Shown piece after piece: positions 46,601 to 60,300 of a stretch of 64,000 nucleotides of DNA. The stretch lies in assembly GCA_019671005.1 (NCBI GenBank), contig CM033741.1, positions 620,001-684,000 of the forward strand. The letters run 5' to 3'. The DNA is from Hibiscus mutabilis (lineage: Eukaryota > Streptophyta > Magnoliopsida > Malvales > Malvaceae). The translations under genes and the position numbers were made by a program. The notes beneath the pieces were generated by a model that was given only the letters and a program-made list of their open reading frames with translations, made no database searches and was not told where the DNA came from. The first letter of the stretch is position 1. The number at the start of each line of letters is the position of its first letter.

Positions 46601-49600
46601 GTTCTGTTCTGTTTGTTTTCAAAAATTTAATCCTTAATGACGTTTTTTCTTTTCTTGAATTCATTTGTTTGACTATATTGAAAATAGTAGAGCTGAAAAT
46701 GTTGTCTATATTGCAGGAAATGAAGTGTCTGATCAAGAAATGAAGAAGATAGATTTAATGGACGTACATTCTTTCACATGAATATTTGGTTGTTTACAAG
46801 GAGGATAGAGCCCTTGTGGAAAGTGAGGTCCATGTTGATGCTGCTGACAGTGAAATGAATCACAATTCATCAACTCGGTTTTTAAATCAAAGGGGTGCTG
46901 TTACAGACTCTAATGGGGTTAAATCTAGGCTGGTAGAATTTGAAAGTAATGTTATCAACATGGATGAGTTAACTTCTAGAGACAATGGTCATTCTTTAGC
47001 TGATCAAAGAGATCTTACAGGTGAGTGGTGAGTGAATTCCATTTTGATTTCATAAAAAAACTGTATTATGTTAATTTTGTTTCTTGTCCACTTTTCACAG
47101 GTGCAACCTCCACCTTCCTTCACTCCGAGAAAGAATTGGGGACAGAGCTACCAGGTGGTGAAAACACTGACTTTGCGAGTGATAATGTGACTGCTGCTAT
47201 AAGCAGAACTCCTTTTGGAGAGGCTCAGATCATAGTGGAATTAAAAGATACCAATGTCTCTGCTGCTGAATCCGTCAAGGAAGGAGGTTTTGACATTAAT
47301 AAATCTAGTGAAATTACTGGTTTGAAGAGTGAATTAGAAAATTTCCTGAAGACAGCTGAAGAAATGATTGCTACTGATGTTTCACATAGAGAAGGGATTC
47401 CACACATAGAGTGCTCAGTTGAGGCTGCTGAAAATCAAGAGAGTAGTGCACAATCTCATTCTGCTACTGCTGAAACCGATGCTCAAAAGATGCTTGAAAT
47501 CCAGCAGAGCTCATATAGCAACACCATTGCCCCAGGAACTCCTTTTGGTGGACCTGCACCAGGAAACCTAGGTGTGTGAAATTTCTTTCCTTCTCTTCTA
47601 TAGGTATAAGCTCTTTAGAATGCATAATTATTCACGGGTTGCTTTTTTGGTCTTCTTTTTCTTCATTGCAGTTGAAGATATGTGCAGCTGGGCTGAAGCT
47701 GTAGGAAGAGGGATGTTTGATCAAAAAAGGAGTGGAGATCCAAATCCAGGAAATGAACCCTGTATTCATGAATCTGTATTAGAAATATGAGGAGAATACT
47801 GGATTGGTGAAAAATGCTGAAGAGATAAGGATACATGATGATTATTTTGAAAGTGAGTCTTCCCCGTCCTTGAATAGAACAGATGCTGTTGATGATTCTA
47901 ACTTGGTTGAATCTAGAATGGTTGGTTCTGAAAGCAGAGGTAGGAAAGCCATTTGTTCTGAGATAGCTTCTGTAGCTGTTGTTTTTTCTTCTGCTAGCCA
48001 AGGAAGCCATGCTGGTGAGTGAGTTGATGTACTTTTGCTGTTATAAATAAACTGTACAAACTCAAATTTCGTATTTACTTAGTGCTTGACAATTTGCAGG
48101 CAAAACCTCAAGTCCTATGGAACCTAAGAAGGTGTTGGAGATGCAAGAACCTTCTGGCAACATGAACTCTATAAATTATAATATGGATATTGAAGGAATC
48201 AGTAGTCCAGTTGTGGAGGACCAGATAAAAGGGAAATTAGAAAATGCCAATATGACTATTGCTGACTCAGTTGAGGAGGTAATTTTCAATGATCTCCTGA
48301 ATGAACTTGGTGAAAGTATTGGTTTGAAGAGAGGATCAGAAATTCCCTTGAAGACATCTGAAAAACTGAGTGCTACTATGCCTTCTAATGGAGAACGAAT
48401 TATACTCGCTGAGAGTTCTGTGAAGGCTGAAAAGCAAGAACATAGTACTGCGATGGATGTTGCTGCTGCAATAAGTGGTACACCAAATACTACAGAAATG
48501 AAGTGTAGATCAAGTAGTGATACTGCTACTCGCGGAACTTCAGTTGGACTTGCACCACAAAGCCATGGTGTGTGGAATTCACTTTTTTATTAGTTATAAG
48601 CATTTTAGAACTTAAAATTCTTTGAGAACATTTCTGATTTTTTTTCTTCATTTCAGTTCAAGATAAATTATGCAGTTCTGAGATTATTATCAGTTTGATG
48701 GAGTATGAAAAATCAACCTTTCCTGTCCTTAAATAAAACAGGTTCTCTTGATGATGCTTTGGTTGAAGTTGAAAGCAACACTAACAAAGTGGTTTCTTCT
48801 GGGATGACCGATCTTGCTGATTTTTACTCTTCAGTCAATCAAACAAAATTTTCTGGTGAGTTTGTTTATGATTTCATAATGAACGATGCCGTCTTGATTT
48901 CTTAATTTAATACTTTGGTTTGATATTTGCAGGTGAAACTTCAAATGAGTTGAATCTGGAGAAAGTATTGGATTTAGAAGAATCACCAATGACAGAAAAT
49001 GTTGTTAACTACACAAGTGACAAACTTGAAGTTAAAGAGGACACAAGTCTTTCTCCAGATGATCAGAGTTCAATGCACTTAGAAGATACTGACATAATTG
49101 TGGCTGAGCCAATTCAGAAGGTAGTTATCCGGGAAAGTGATAAAATGGAAGTTAAAGAGGTTGCAAGTCCTGCTCAAGAGGATCAGAGTTCAATGCACTT
49201 AGAAGATACCAACATGACTGCTGTTGGACCAGTTCAGGAGTCAGTTATCTGGGAAAGTAACAAAATGGAAGCTAAAGAGGACACAAATCTTGCTCCAGAG
49301 GATCAGAGTTTGATGCACTTAGACAATACCAACATGACTCCTGCTGGACCTGTTCTGGAGTTAGTTATCCGGGAAAGTGACAAAATGGAAGTTAATGAGG
49401 ACACAAATCTTGCTCCAGAGGATCAGGTTTCAATGCACTTAGAAGATACCAACATAACTGCTGCTGAACCAGTTCAGGAAGTAGTTGTCTGGGAAAGTGA
49501 CAAAATTGAAGTTAAAGAGGACACAAGTCTAGCTCAAGAGGATCAGAGTTCACTGCAATTAGAAGATACCAACATAACTGCTACTGAACCAGCTCAGGAG

Positions 49601-52600
49601 GTAGTTTACAGGGAAAGTGACAAAATTGAAGTTAAAGAGGATACAATTCTTGCTCAAGGGGATCACAGTTCAATACACTTAGAAGATACTGACATAACTG
49701 CTGCTGAACCAGCTCAGGAGCTAGTTTTCTGGGAAAGTGACAAAACTAAAGTTAAAGAGGACACAAGTTTTGCTCTAGAGGATCAGAATTCAATGCACTT
49801 AGAAGATATCAACATAACTGCTGCTGAACCAGTTCAGAGGTAGTTTTCAGGGATCACATGAATAAAGTCTGTGAAAGTGAATCTGAAGTTTCCTTGAAGA
49901 AAGCAGAAGAAACAGGAACCAATGATTCTTCTGGAATTGTAACAGTTCAATCTGAAAGTTCAGTTCAGACTAATGAAATGAGTGAAGCCACTGGTCAAAA
50001 AACAGTTATGGCAATGCAATGGAGCTTAAGCAGTCACGATAATGATTTGATAAGTCCTCTTAGAACTCAAATGGGCAGCAAAGATGTCCAAGGTACCTGT
50101 ACATTTCATTTTTTATCTTTTAAATTTTCAGAATATTGGACGTGGATACAGAGTGTTTTATTTATATTAAGATCAAGGCAGATGTCTGATTGAATTTTTA
50201 CCATACACTTGCAGGTGCAAATCATAGAGTTGAAATTGATGTGAGCAATGCAGGATGTGCAGTGCCTGGTCAGCTAAACAATGAAGAAAATGTGAAAACG
50301 GTGGAAAATGAAGACACAATAAATACTGAAAACTTTGTCAGCGGAAAAAAGATTACTGATCAGATTTCAGAAGAAAAGTATAGGGCAGATGACATTTATC
50401 ATCCACTCTTGGAAAGTATCGACAGTCAATGTGCAAAAGATGAAAAATTGGACATATCAGATGGAAGCTTTGACAATGTTTCTGATGAAACACAGGAGAA
50501 AAATACATGTGAAGTTTTAGATGAAGGAACAGATCCTGTTTCACTAGAAGAAAAGGGTAATGATATATTAGAAAGTGCTTCTCATGGTGTGTTTATCCAC
50601 AATGCCAGTGCAATAGGATTTTCCATTTTTTTTTAAAATATATCTTACTGTTGCTTGATCCTGTGGTAGACAAAAAAATGATAGAACTTTAATTACATCA
50701 GGCTTTTTCCTCTGATTATCTATCAATGACTTTTCTTCTTTCTGATTGTTTCAGGAATTTGTAATGAGAAATTGCCCGACAACAGCTGTCTGCATGCCAT
50801 CAATGACATGCAAGAAAAGCCTGAGGCAGTTTGCATGGATACGAGAAATGAAATTCAGGCAAATGCCTTGCCTCAACTTGCAATGACGCAGTTGGATGAT
50901 GAAAGTCAAACTCTGAATCAAGGTGCTGAAATTGGAGAAGTCAATGCTAGTGCTTTTAGTACTGCCACTCAAGCTTTGCCACCTGAGGGATTGACTACAG
51001 CTATCACTTCAGAATCTTTTTCAATGAACCCTTTTGATCATGTGCTGGTGGATGGAGAGACAAATGCTGGTGGTGAAAGAGGTGTGGGTCATCCTTTCAT
51101 TAATGGCTTTGCTGCAACCATGGATAGCAATGGAATCAGTATGAGCGGTGAAACAGATGTACAGGAAGATAATATTGTTGAGAAAATAGCGACATCACCC
51201 CTGAAAGTTGAGCTTACTGACTACACTAGTGGCAATGTGGATGCAGAGTTTTATGACCACAATATGAGTGTCACGGATCCCATATTTCAAGATACTTTTG
51301 GGGTTCCCAGCACTGGATATCTAGAAGAGATGGAAAATGCACCTGTAGCTATGGAAGCTGAGAACTATGGTGATCTTGATGATCAAGGTGAAGAGATTGG
51401 ACTAAAACATGATCGTAGTTCTTCCTTCGAAGTAGATGGTTTTTAACTGTTGGCCTAACTGTGGATAGCATTTCAGTGGTTGGCACATTGGAGATCACTT
51501 TAAACAGTAGCTATCCTCAATCTGGAACAAAAGTTGATGATCCTGACATAAAGGATAGTGATGCAACAAAACAATTAGATACTGCCTTCACCATTGATCA
51601 AGCTAGGGTCGAAGATGGTGAAACCCCAACTTTCACCATTGAAAAGGTTGGGGTCGAGGATGGTGAAAAATCAATTGTTTCTCATCAGAGATCTTTACAT
51701 GGTGGTGAAGAGGAAGATGTCTCATCATCTGCTGACACACCTTGTAGCAAGCTTAAATTCAGTATCAGTAATTCAAACATTTCATGCTTTATTCCAAATA
51801 CTGATTTTTTTACTTGATGCAGTTGCAGTTTTTAACTAACAGTACATAATCTCTCTCTCCTTTTGTTTCAAATTATATGACTTAACTTTTTCTTTTTCCT
51901 GTGGCAAAGCAGAAAAAGGACATCCACAAGTTATGGATGACATCAATAATGTGGTGGGAACTGAAGTCTCTTCTGAATGCAAAGGTATAGTTGTTAAATG
52001 GATTGAGCCTTCAACTTTCATGGCTCATCTTTTATACTCAAAGGTTGTAAACTTTTCATCCTTGAGAGGAGGTGACTATAATTACTGGGTTTACTTTTTC
52101 ATGATCATGATACAGTTACAAGGGAGGAAAGAGATGGGTGCCAAACCAATTCCGGATGTTTTAATGATGTAACTGTTGGAGCAAAGTCTGATGATTGTGA
52201 AGTGTCCATGAAAACTGACACAAACCTGATGGCATTGACAATTCGGATGTGAACCAGTGTCCATGTTTGGATGAAAGGAAGAATTGTAACCTAGAGACTG
52301 AGGAACCAAATGTTTTACATTTTCCTGAAACTGAAGATGGTGATTCCAGGGAAGTTGAAAGCTGCAGTAAACTGAACATTGTTTCTTCAATGAAACCAGA
52401 GATGGTTGTAGATTGCGGTTCTGATGGTAAGTACTCATTCATTTCCCTTCATTCCAATTACTGATTTGTAAAGGAAATCACTATTTTAGATTAGTACAGC
52501 AAAAATTGTGTCCACTGATGATGTTAAAATGCAACAGAACTAGAACACCTAGAGAATCCTGATGAATCAAACATCTTTACCAACATGGAAATGCGATTGT

Positions 52601-53363
52601 TTTTTGGGGTTGAAGATGAAGTTAAAAATTCAGAAGCAAAGGCCGGTGATAGTAATGATGTTGCTTTAGACATGGCCATCACAGAATGCAATTCAAGTGA
52701 CATTAAAGAGGGTGATTATATTGCAATATCCGATGTTGAGGACACAAATTTCTCAGTGAGGAAGGATGGTCCTGAAGATATGGAAGAAACAATGGAGTTG
52801 AGGAACGACTTCTCAGGGCTGGATGCAGCAATGGCAGATAAATCTCCCCGTTTTAAAGGGTTCAGCAATTGGAAAAGGTTAGATCGGTTAATTTAGGACA
52901 TTAATTTGTTCCTGTCTTGAACAAATTCTTTTTCATTTTATAACACTTCTTGCATTACGTTTGTAGTGACAGACAGAAAACATTAATGTTTTTGGGAGCA
53001 TAATTTCGTTGTTTGCATTGAGGGCTGATACAAAAGAATACAACTAATTTAAGCATAGGTTAAATGAGTTTATGTTTAACTGTTGCAGGTGAGGACGGTG
53101 AAAACGCTGCAGCCTTCAGAACCGAACTAAATTTGCTAAATGCAACTGCAGAAAAGGAGAGGAGCAACAGTGTGCCGGTTAAGCAATTGATTTCTTCCAT
53201 AATGAAAAGCAAGAGCAAGCCTGGTTTAATTCAAAGAACACCAAAGCTACTGATGTTCCATGACATGAAGGAGAATGAGCGTAGCAGCAAAAGGGAGCAA
53301 ATTGGCATCAGAACAACGCCTAAAACATCATCCAAGCTGAGGCCACTGCTTCAGCGTATCTGA
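43617..53363 (+). CDS. Large acidic repeat protein with SAP-like N-terminus
   Basis: A gene of about 14 exons and 2,570 codons. Exons: 43617-43715, 44290-46569, 46717-47020, 47101-47571, 47672-48014, 48100-48567, 48657-48855, 48933-50092, 50215-50586, 50755-about 51765, about 51908-51984, 52116-52426, 52538-52877, 53089-53363 (TGA). Exon 1 (33 codons) reads LQALCKKHGVAANLTNREMA, a SAP-like start seen in some plant nuclear proteins. Exon 2 has KKVRFSP, which fits the RVxF PP1-docking pattern, beside basic RRSRRQT and RRKTV motifs. The rest is acidic and low-complexity, with 67-residue and 40-residue repeats. The end (KQLISSIMKSKSKPGLIQRTPK) is basic and looks conserved. After exon 1, essentially all introns are phase 1. 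The frame is broken by single-base changes near 44555, 46772, 47785, 48720, 49836, 51442, 52226 and 52875; correcting each restores one continuous product. There are no other in-frame stops. I know no name for it, and it may be a pseudogene or suffer from assembly errors. Confidence 0.7.
45303..45704 (+). repeat. Two 67-residue repeats in exon 2
   Basis: Two in-frame copies (period 201 bases) share EV.R.KY.VTSQ.QAPLRR and RRKTVI.TAPAAELA, then KEDIG. Each ends in a basic RR(S/G)RRKTV patch followed by an acidic part. Confidence 0.85.
49013..49851 (+). repeat. Seven 120-bp coding tandem repeats
   Basis: Units start at 49013, 49133, 49253, 49373, 49493, 49613 and 49733. Each encodes 40 residues of the pattern ESDK.EVKEDT.LA.EDQSS, MHLEDTN.TAAEPVQE.V. 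The last unit is one base short (CAGAGG for CAGGAGG), which breaks the frame. The last residue of each unit alternates Arg, Trp, Arg, Trp, Arg, Trp, Arg, which hints at a 240-base dimer as the step of amplification. Confidence 0.92.
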
Positions 53364-54302
53364 AACTGAAAGTATTAGACCTAACCGTTTCTTTTAGATT
53401 TTAACCGTTTCTTTATGATTGTTTTGTTAGAACAGGGACATTTCCATGACAATAGACAGGCAGTAACGCAATTTGCTATTTACATATGGGCATATCTCAT
53501 GCATTATTTGTTTGTAGAATTGTGAAAAATTGATGTAATGTTTGTGTACATTTGATTTGGTTGTCTATGTATTCATTACTCGGTGAAGCTTTTGACGTGT
53601 GATTTGTAACGATATCATAATTTATAAGTTATGTTTTTTCATTGAGTTTTAAAAAAACTATTGTTGAACCCAACAAATATTCTAGTAGAAAAACGAATGA
53701 TGTTTATCTTAAGAGTGTATGTTCATTATTAAAGAATTAAGAATATCTATAGATAGATATTACCTGTAATCACTTTTTTATTTAACAACGTGATATGAAA
53801 TCTTTTTTAGATTATGTATATAAAACAAACTAAAATTTAAATCCCTAGTTCTAAAACTCTAAACCTTAGTTTTTAAAAAATAAGATTTAAGCAGGACAAT
53901 TCATGGCATTGATGTGAAATCTCTTATTAACAAGAGAATAATGATATTATGAATAAAACTACACCTTTTATTAAGCATCTTCCCTTAGAGATTACAAAGG
54001 ACTTTATGAAATTAATACCTTCCAACCCACAAGTATATAAAGAATCAAAATGAAGGAAAACTCAACACCAACAAATAGGATCACAGTTCTATATGTATCT
54101 ACAACAAGCACCTTCCAACATGACTTCTCTTTTCCTCACCTTTTACATCATACTTGCAGACAAACCATGTTAAATCGAGGGATGTTGTCTTCATCTTCGA
54201 CCAAAACCGTAGTTGATTTATGTAATTTTGACAAAGTCTTTCTTCATTGAACACAGGACATCTAATTTGCCTTTCTTCTTTTTTTGTTCTTTTATTGTAT
54301 TT

Positions 54303-57300
54303 TTAGTCACAGTTCAACCCGCACACTTCTAAAACAATGCCTCCTTTCGATATAAAGGGGTTTACTCGAGCCCACAAAAGAGAGAAAATTGATGCTAAAA
54401 GTATTGACCAAACCACAATAATGGTGGGAAGCCTGTCTTGTTTCCCCATCAACCCCTTGAGGAAGGGGTAAAGATGAACGATGACCCATAATGCAAAGAA
54501 CAGTCTACCGAATAGGGGCCCCCACGAGTCGTATCCATTTGAGATGGCATCTGAAATCCCAACTATGACTCCGATTATGTTGATGATCAACAATGTCATG
54601 GGAGGAATCAATAAAGATGTCCACTTGAATACATAAAGCTCAGAAAATTCCCCATCATCTCCTCCTTTCGATGTAACAGTGAAGTTTGTGTTAACACCTG
54701 CTAAAACCTTAAGCAGGCCCTGGAAGAGCGCAAATAGGTGCGATGAGACACCACCGATCACCCAGAACTGCTCATTTCTCCACCAGTCATGTATTCCGAC
54801 ACCTCCCCACTGCATTTCTAGGATACTAGTCACAGCTATGATTATGAAGAGAGACATGAAAAGGAGACTGGCATAATTACTAATCTGCGAATAGAAAAAA
54901 CAGTGTTAGCTGAAATTCTGACAAGGCCAGATAAAATGCAGCATCCGAATTTTGTAATTCCCTCAGCATATCGAGGGATACTTTGACAATATTATAGTTA
55001 CAGCCGATATAGGGGCATTGTTCATATAGATTGTATAGGAAAGGCTTATTAGTATGCTTCCAAACTACTTGAAATTCATCACTAGAAGGATGGATTCTAG
55101 TACCACAAGTTTTCCAGCTGAAGATGATTAATACTAAAATGACAGCATCGAATCATGTTCTAATGAAACTCCATTCAATTCTTAATCATTTTTTAAAAAC
55201 TAAGATGAATTTCAGTCGGGTGTCAGACCTGTTCATAGAATAAAAAGAATGAATATCGTAATAACAACTACATAATCTATTGTTTGCCATTTAACCCCCA
55301 CTCAATATATATATACAATCCACATCATATGAGCTTTCCTACGATGTTGAGTGTTGACAATGAACAGTCATAGCTGATTGTTTTTAACTAATTGATCCCA
55401 AAATAATCTATTGTTTTTAACCTACAAACAGTTTGAAAATGACTAGTCCTAGCTGATTGTTTTTAACTAAATGGTCCCAAAATAATTACGAAGTATGCAT
55501 GTTTGAAAGATATGCTACTCAGAAATTCAGAATTACCTCAGGGACAATAAACTTTCCAGTAAGGAGACAGATAGCCGGCAGTGTACAATACACAAGCAGC
55601 GGAATTGACGTCAAAGGGTACACAACAGAAGCAATATACGAAAAGCGCTCCAAGGATTTCAATCCACAACCATACCCGTACCATAATGGGCAATGCCTGC
55701 TCAAGAAAATTTCAACAGATCCCAGAGCCCAACGTAGAACCTGGTGCAGACGATCGGAGAGGTTAATAGGAGCTGAACCCTTAAATGCAGGCCTTTTCGG
55801 CATGCAGTACACTGATCGCCAGCCGTGGCAGTGCATCTTGAAGCCTGTTAATATATCCTCAGTAACGGAGCCATATATCCACCCCACCTGGATGATGATA
55901 GGAGTTGATGAGCATCATTATCAAAATTAAATTACTCAAAGAAAAAATCTTCAAAAGACAAATTAATTTATTAAGTTCAGAACAGTTTTCCACGTACTTC
56001 CTTCCCCCAATCTGATTTATCTTCATAACCACAGCTAATGACATGAATTGCTTCTTTCAAGAGTGATGCAGTGGTTGCTCCCTTTGGGATCCCCCCATCC
56101 TCCATAAGTGTTGAAGCAATGAAAACAGGTGATTGGCCAAATTTTTTCTCGAATTTGATTTGTGGCATAAGAGTTGACTTCTCATTATCTATACCTGCAA
56201 TACAAATGATGGCAATATAAGTGATAAGGCTCTAAAATAGTTGAATGATTCTAGGTTTGTGAAAATATATTTGAAAATATCAAAGACCAAACTTTGATGG
56301 GGACAAAATGTCTGAAGGAAGATTATTCCAAGATTTTGCAGATGCATACTGGAAGCGAATAGAAGAACAATAGTTACCTTCAATTCCCTCTTCAATATTC
56401 TCTAGAGCAGGTATGTGCTTTGGAACCTCATTTTTCTTCTTATCAATAGACTTTGATTTCTTATTCTTCTTTTTAGATCTGAAACAGCAGCAGCAGCAGC
56501 ACCATTTTGGCAAACAATTGCATGTCCTTCTAGGAGGCTTTTTCTTGACAGGGGCATCATATCCGTAGAGTGCCTGCCTCCTGAAGACGCATCCAGTTCC
56601 AACATAAATTGGTCCTTGAATCCCATCCAGGCCTTTCATGTTGATCTGTTTTGGGGGAAAAAAAAATAAAACAAGATGTCATCTTCTCCTCTCACGAAGA
56701 AACATATCCACAAAATTGAAGTTTGACAAATCATACGTACATCAAAAAAGACAACATTTCGGTTTGAGTATCTATCATGTCGGTCAATGCCATCAAATCT
56801 TTGAGGAAACTGGACATAGCAGATTTTCTTTCCCGAAATAGGGTCCATCATGAAGCACATGGCTTCACGAAGAGCCTTGCTGTTGTTTATGTAGTGATCA
56901 CAATCAACATTCAGCAGGAAAGGAGCATTGGAGATGACAGCAGAAACACGCACCTTCATAAATCAGCCAAAAATATTACAATCAGATAAAACCAGACAAC
57001 AGACAGATCAAATGACATGCCAAGCTGAGACTGTGTTGTGAGTGAGTGGCTGCATGAGAGAGAGAGAGAGAGAGGGATATACCAAAGCATTCATGGCCCC
57101 AGCTTTCTTGTGGTGATCAAATCCTGGTCTCTTTTCACGAGAAACATAAATTAGACGAGGTAATTCATTCCCTTCAAGGTCATGAACACCATCATGTCCA
57201 AGGAAAACCTAAAACAAAGAATACCAAATGTTTACCATGTTAATGCATACTGCAAATAGTATGGGGGCTGGATAGCATCTGAACCAAATCCCAAACAGCA

Positions 57301-60300
57301 TTTAAAGAAAAACAGCTCACCTGGATCATTCCAGGATGGTCCCTGACATTGTTTCCGGGCCATGGAGTCCCATCCTGCATTGTCCAACCATCTTCTGGAA
57401 CCTTTTCTGCCATTGCAACCAAGCCATTTATTCTAACTTTGAACTCTTCATATTCCCTCTGTATAGACAAATTAGCAACACCAGATATGAAACATCATGT
57501 CTTGAAACCATTGGATAACCCATTTTAAGAAAAAAATGCCATGCATGAGAATAAAGAAATAGCAATAATATATAAGTTGATGTTTTCTTTTTCCGGAGGC
57601 ATATAGACAACCTCTCTGCCTGCTAAAATTTTATGCTTAAGTAATGTGATCTCTCGGTTGACACTTGGTTCTTTCATGCAGTGTGCAGGTAAGCTAGTCA
57701 AATGGCAGATACTTAGCAACAGCAAACATATTAATATTAGGAAAAATAATGTTACAAACCTTCATGGCCCGGCGTTCCCTAACAAATGTTGGATCTACTT
57801 TATCTCTCAAGTAGTCAACTTTCTGAGCAAAATACCATTCTGGAGCTCGAGGTTCAATGCTGAACTTCTTACAAAATGGTACCCATTTTCTTGCAAATTC
57901 AGATGTCTCAGATAGAGCCTCAAACGTGAGCATGGCAGCACCATCGTCAGAGACATAGCAGGCTACTTTATCAACTGGATAGTCTACTGCAAGGATAGAC
58001 AGAACTGTATTTGCAGTGATAAGCGGTGGCTCCTTCATTGGATCAACTGTACTCACAAATACGTCTACAGAAGCTAGCTCAGATGGCTTCCCTTCTTTTT
58101 CATACCTTAAAAAAGGGAGAAAACCAATAATATAAATAAAATTAATAATAACTAAAACTGAATTCCCCCTCTGGTATGTACTAAAGTTTAGTTTGAGTAT
58201 AGAGGCAAGGAGAGAGAAGAATAGAGATGCAAAGAAAAAAAAAGTGGAGAAGGGAAGAGGAGAAAGGAAGATGAAATCACCTCAATGATAAACGATCAAG
58301 GTATGTTTCCCGTTCAATTGGGCACCATTTCGGGAACTGATCCAATATCCATGATACAGCAAACCATATTTCACAAATGACTGAAAGAAGCCAGAGAACA
58401 TAAGCATCATTCACGGGATGCAGAATTCTGTAGTGAAAAACAACGCCAGGATGGCAAGCCGGAGTAGGATTATTATTCTGTATGGATTTATCTTGCTAGA
58501 GGGTATTGGTAGTTTCCTGGAAAGTGGTTGCCTGCCTTCATCCATCCTATAACAACACATAAATTTACTTTTTTTAGTCGTGAACGTGAAAAGGCAGGTG
58601 TTAATGGATCCATAAAAATTAGCCTACAGTGTTTCATGCATAGACCTAAAATACAGTATGAAAAAACTTTTCAACATAGAAAAATGGTGCATTCATTTGC
58701 TTGCATTGCAACATGGAAGTAAAATATATGCAAAAAGGATATGAACTCTAGAGCCTACAAAAATAAAATAATGCAATCCTATAAAAAAATGTCATTTCTC
58801 ATTAGAGAAGAAAGCAAGGAAAATTATAGGCCATAGAGAAAAGCAACAATTATGTTTGTCATTAACCGTTAATACCCTTAATGATTAGTAACTCAGGCTC
58901 GAGCTGGAGCAGCCAGGTCTTCTTCCAAAACACTTGACAATTTATATATTTTTCAATCCAAAAGAGGATGAGGAATCTACTAAACAAACAGTTGCAAGAA
59001 AAGCTTCTAGACTTAAACATGCTCAGACAACCAAAAAGAATTTCAGAGAGTAAATGCACGTACATTGGCAAATCAGAATCCTCAAACTCATCTCCATTAT
59101 ATCCTTCATGCTTAACCACCTGGAGTTTCTCATTCTGTTTATTCTTCCAATCCTCCATTCTTTTCTTCCATGCAACAGTTCCAATCCCATACACCGCCAA
59201 ATCTTTTTTAGGATCCATTGGTCTAGGTGGTACTGTGATATCAACAACACAAACCATGTCAAGCGCTAAAAAGAGAATGATGTTTAACAGACAAATTGAG
59301 AAGTACTTCAATTATCATTCAAAACTAAATTACAAGTTCTCATACATTTCTACCAATCATATGAAATAACTCACAAGTCATGGAAGGATCAGAAGTTGGC
59401 ATTGGATGGACACGTTTTCCATGACTCATAAAGGGAGGAACGATAAGAGCATGCTTATCGGAGGAAATCCCAACATCCTTCATTAATAATCAATCAGATG
59501 TCAGCCACAAGTGTAATAACAAACTCAAATGAACAACTTTTTTTTTTATTGTAAAACCAATTCACCTCTTGACCGTATGTCAGGAGAGGGATCTCTGAAG
59601 CAACAGATGCAGCATCCAACTCTGCCGGGTGCTTATCCCTGAAACATGAGGTCGGGAACCATGATTGATATTGTATCGAGCAGAGAGCATGGCTGCAGCA
59701 ATATGGTGAGGATCTCTCCTATCATGGCTTGCGATATCAAACTCATTCTCCAAATCATCATCACCGTCCTCTTCCTCATCCCCTTCTACACGGGGGCAAC
59801 CTGAAATACATGTCACATTGTTAGCCTAATTCTAAAAAGACTAAAACTATTACCAAATTGTCTAATGGGGTTTTACTGAAACATCAACTTAACAAGGCTC
59901 ACCTTTAAGGCGCTTGTATCTGGTTTTGCATTGAGGGCATGCTTGATTTCCCTCCCTTCTTTCATACTCATAGCAAGGCCTGCAAACTGGGAATGCACAC
60001 TCATTGCAGGCAACAAATGGCTCCCCATCAACAGAAAGCTCTATCTCATCGCCACAGATCTGGCAAATCTGCCCACTTAATTCTTTAACAGATGTCACCT
60101 GCAAGTCATAGTTGCACAATTAACAATGTCAACCGCAAGCAGATCATAAAAACTGCTTTTCAAATAAACAGACAGAAGACTTTAGGCTACCCAAAGTCCT
60201 TCTGACAAACTTTTCTAATAGACTAAATAACAAAATTTTTATGCAAATTCAGAGTTCCTAATTGCTTGAATTGGATGCATCTATCAGCTGAGATCTACAG

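Noticed and set aside
48717..48724. Short intron hypothesis for the frame breaks in exons at 46717, 47672 and 48657
   Set aside because: The three homologous exons break at nearby but different places. No GT...AG pair of intron length fits, and single-base changes explain each one.
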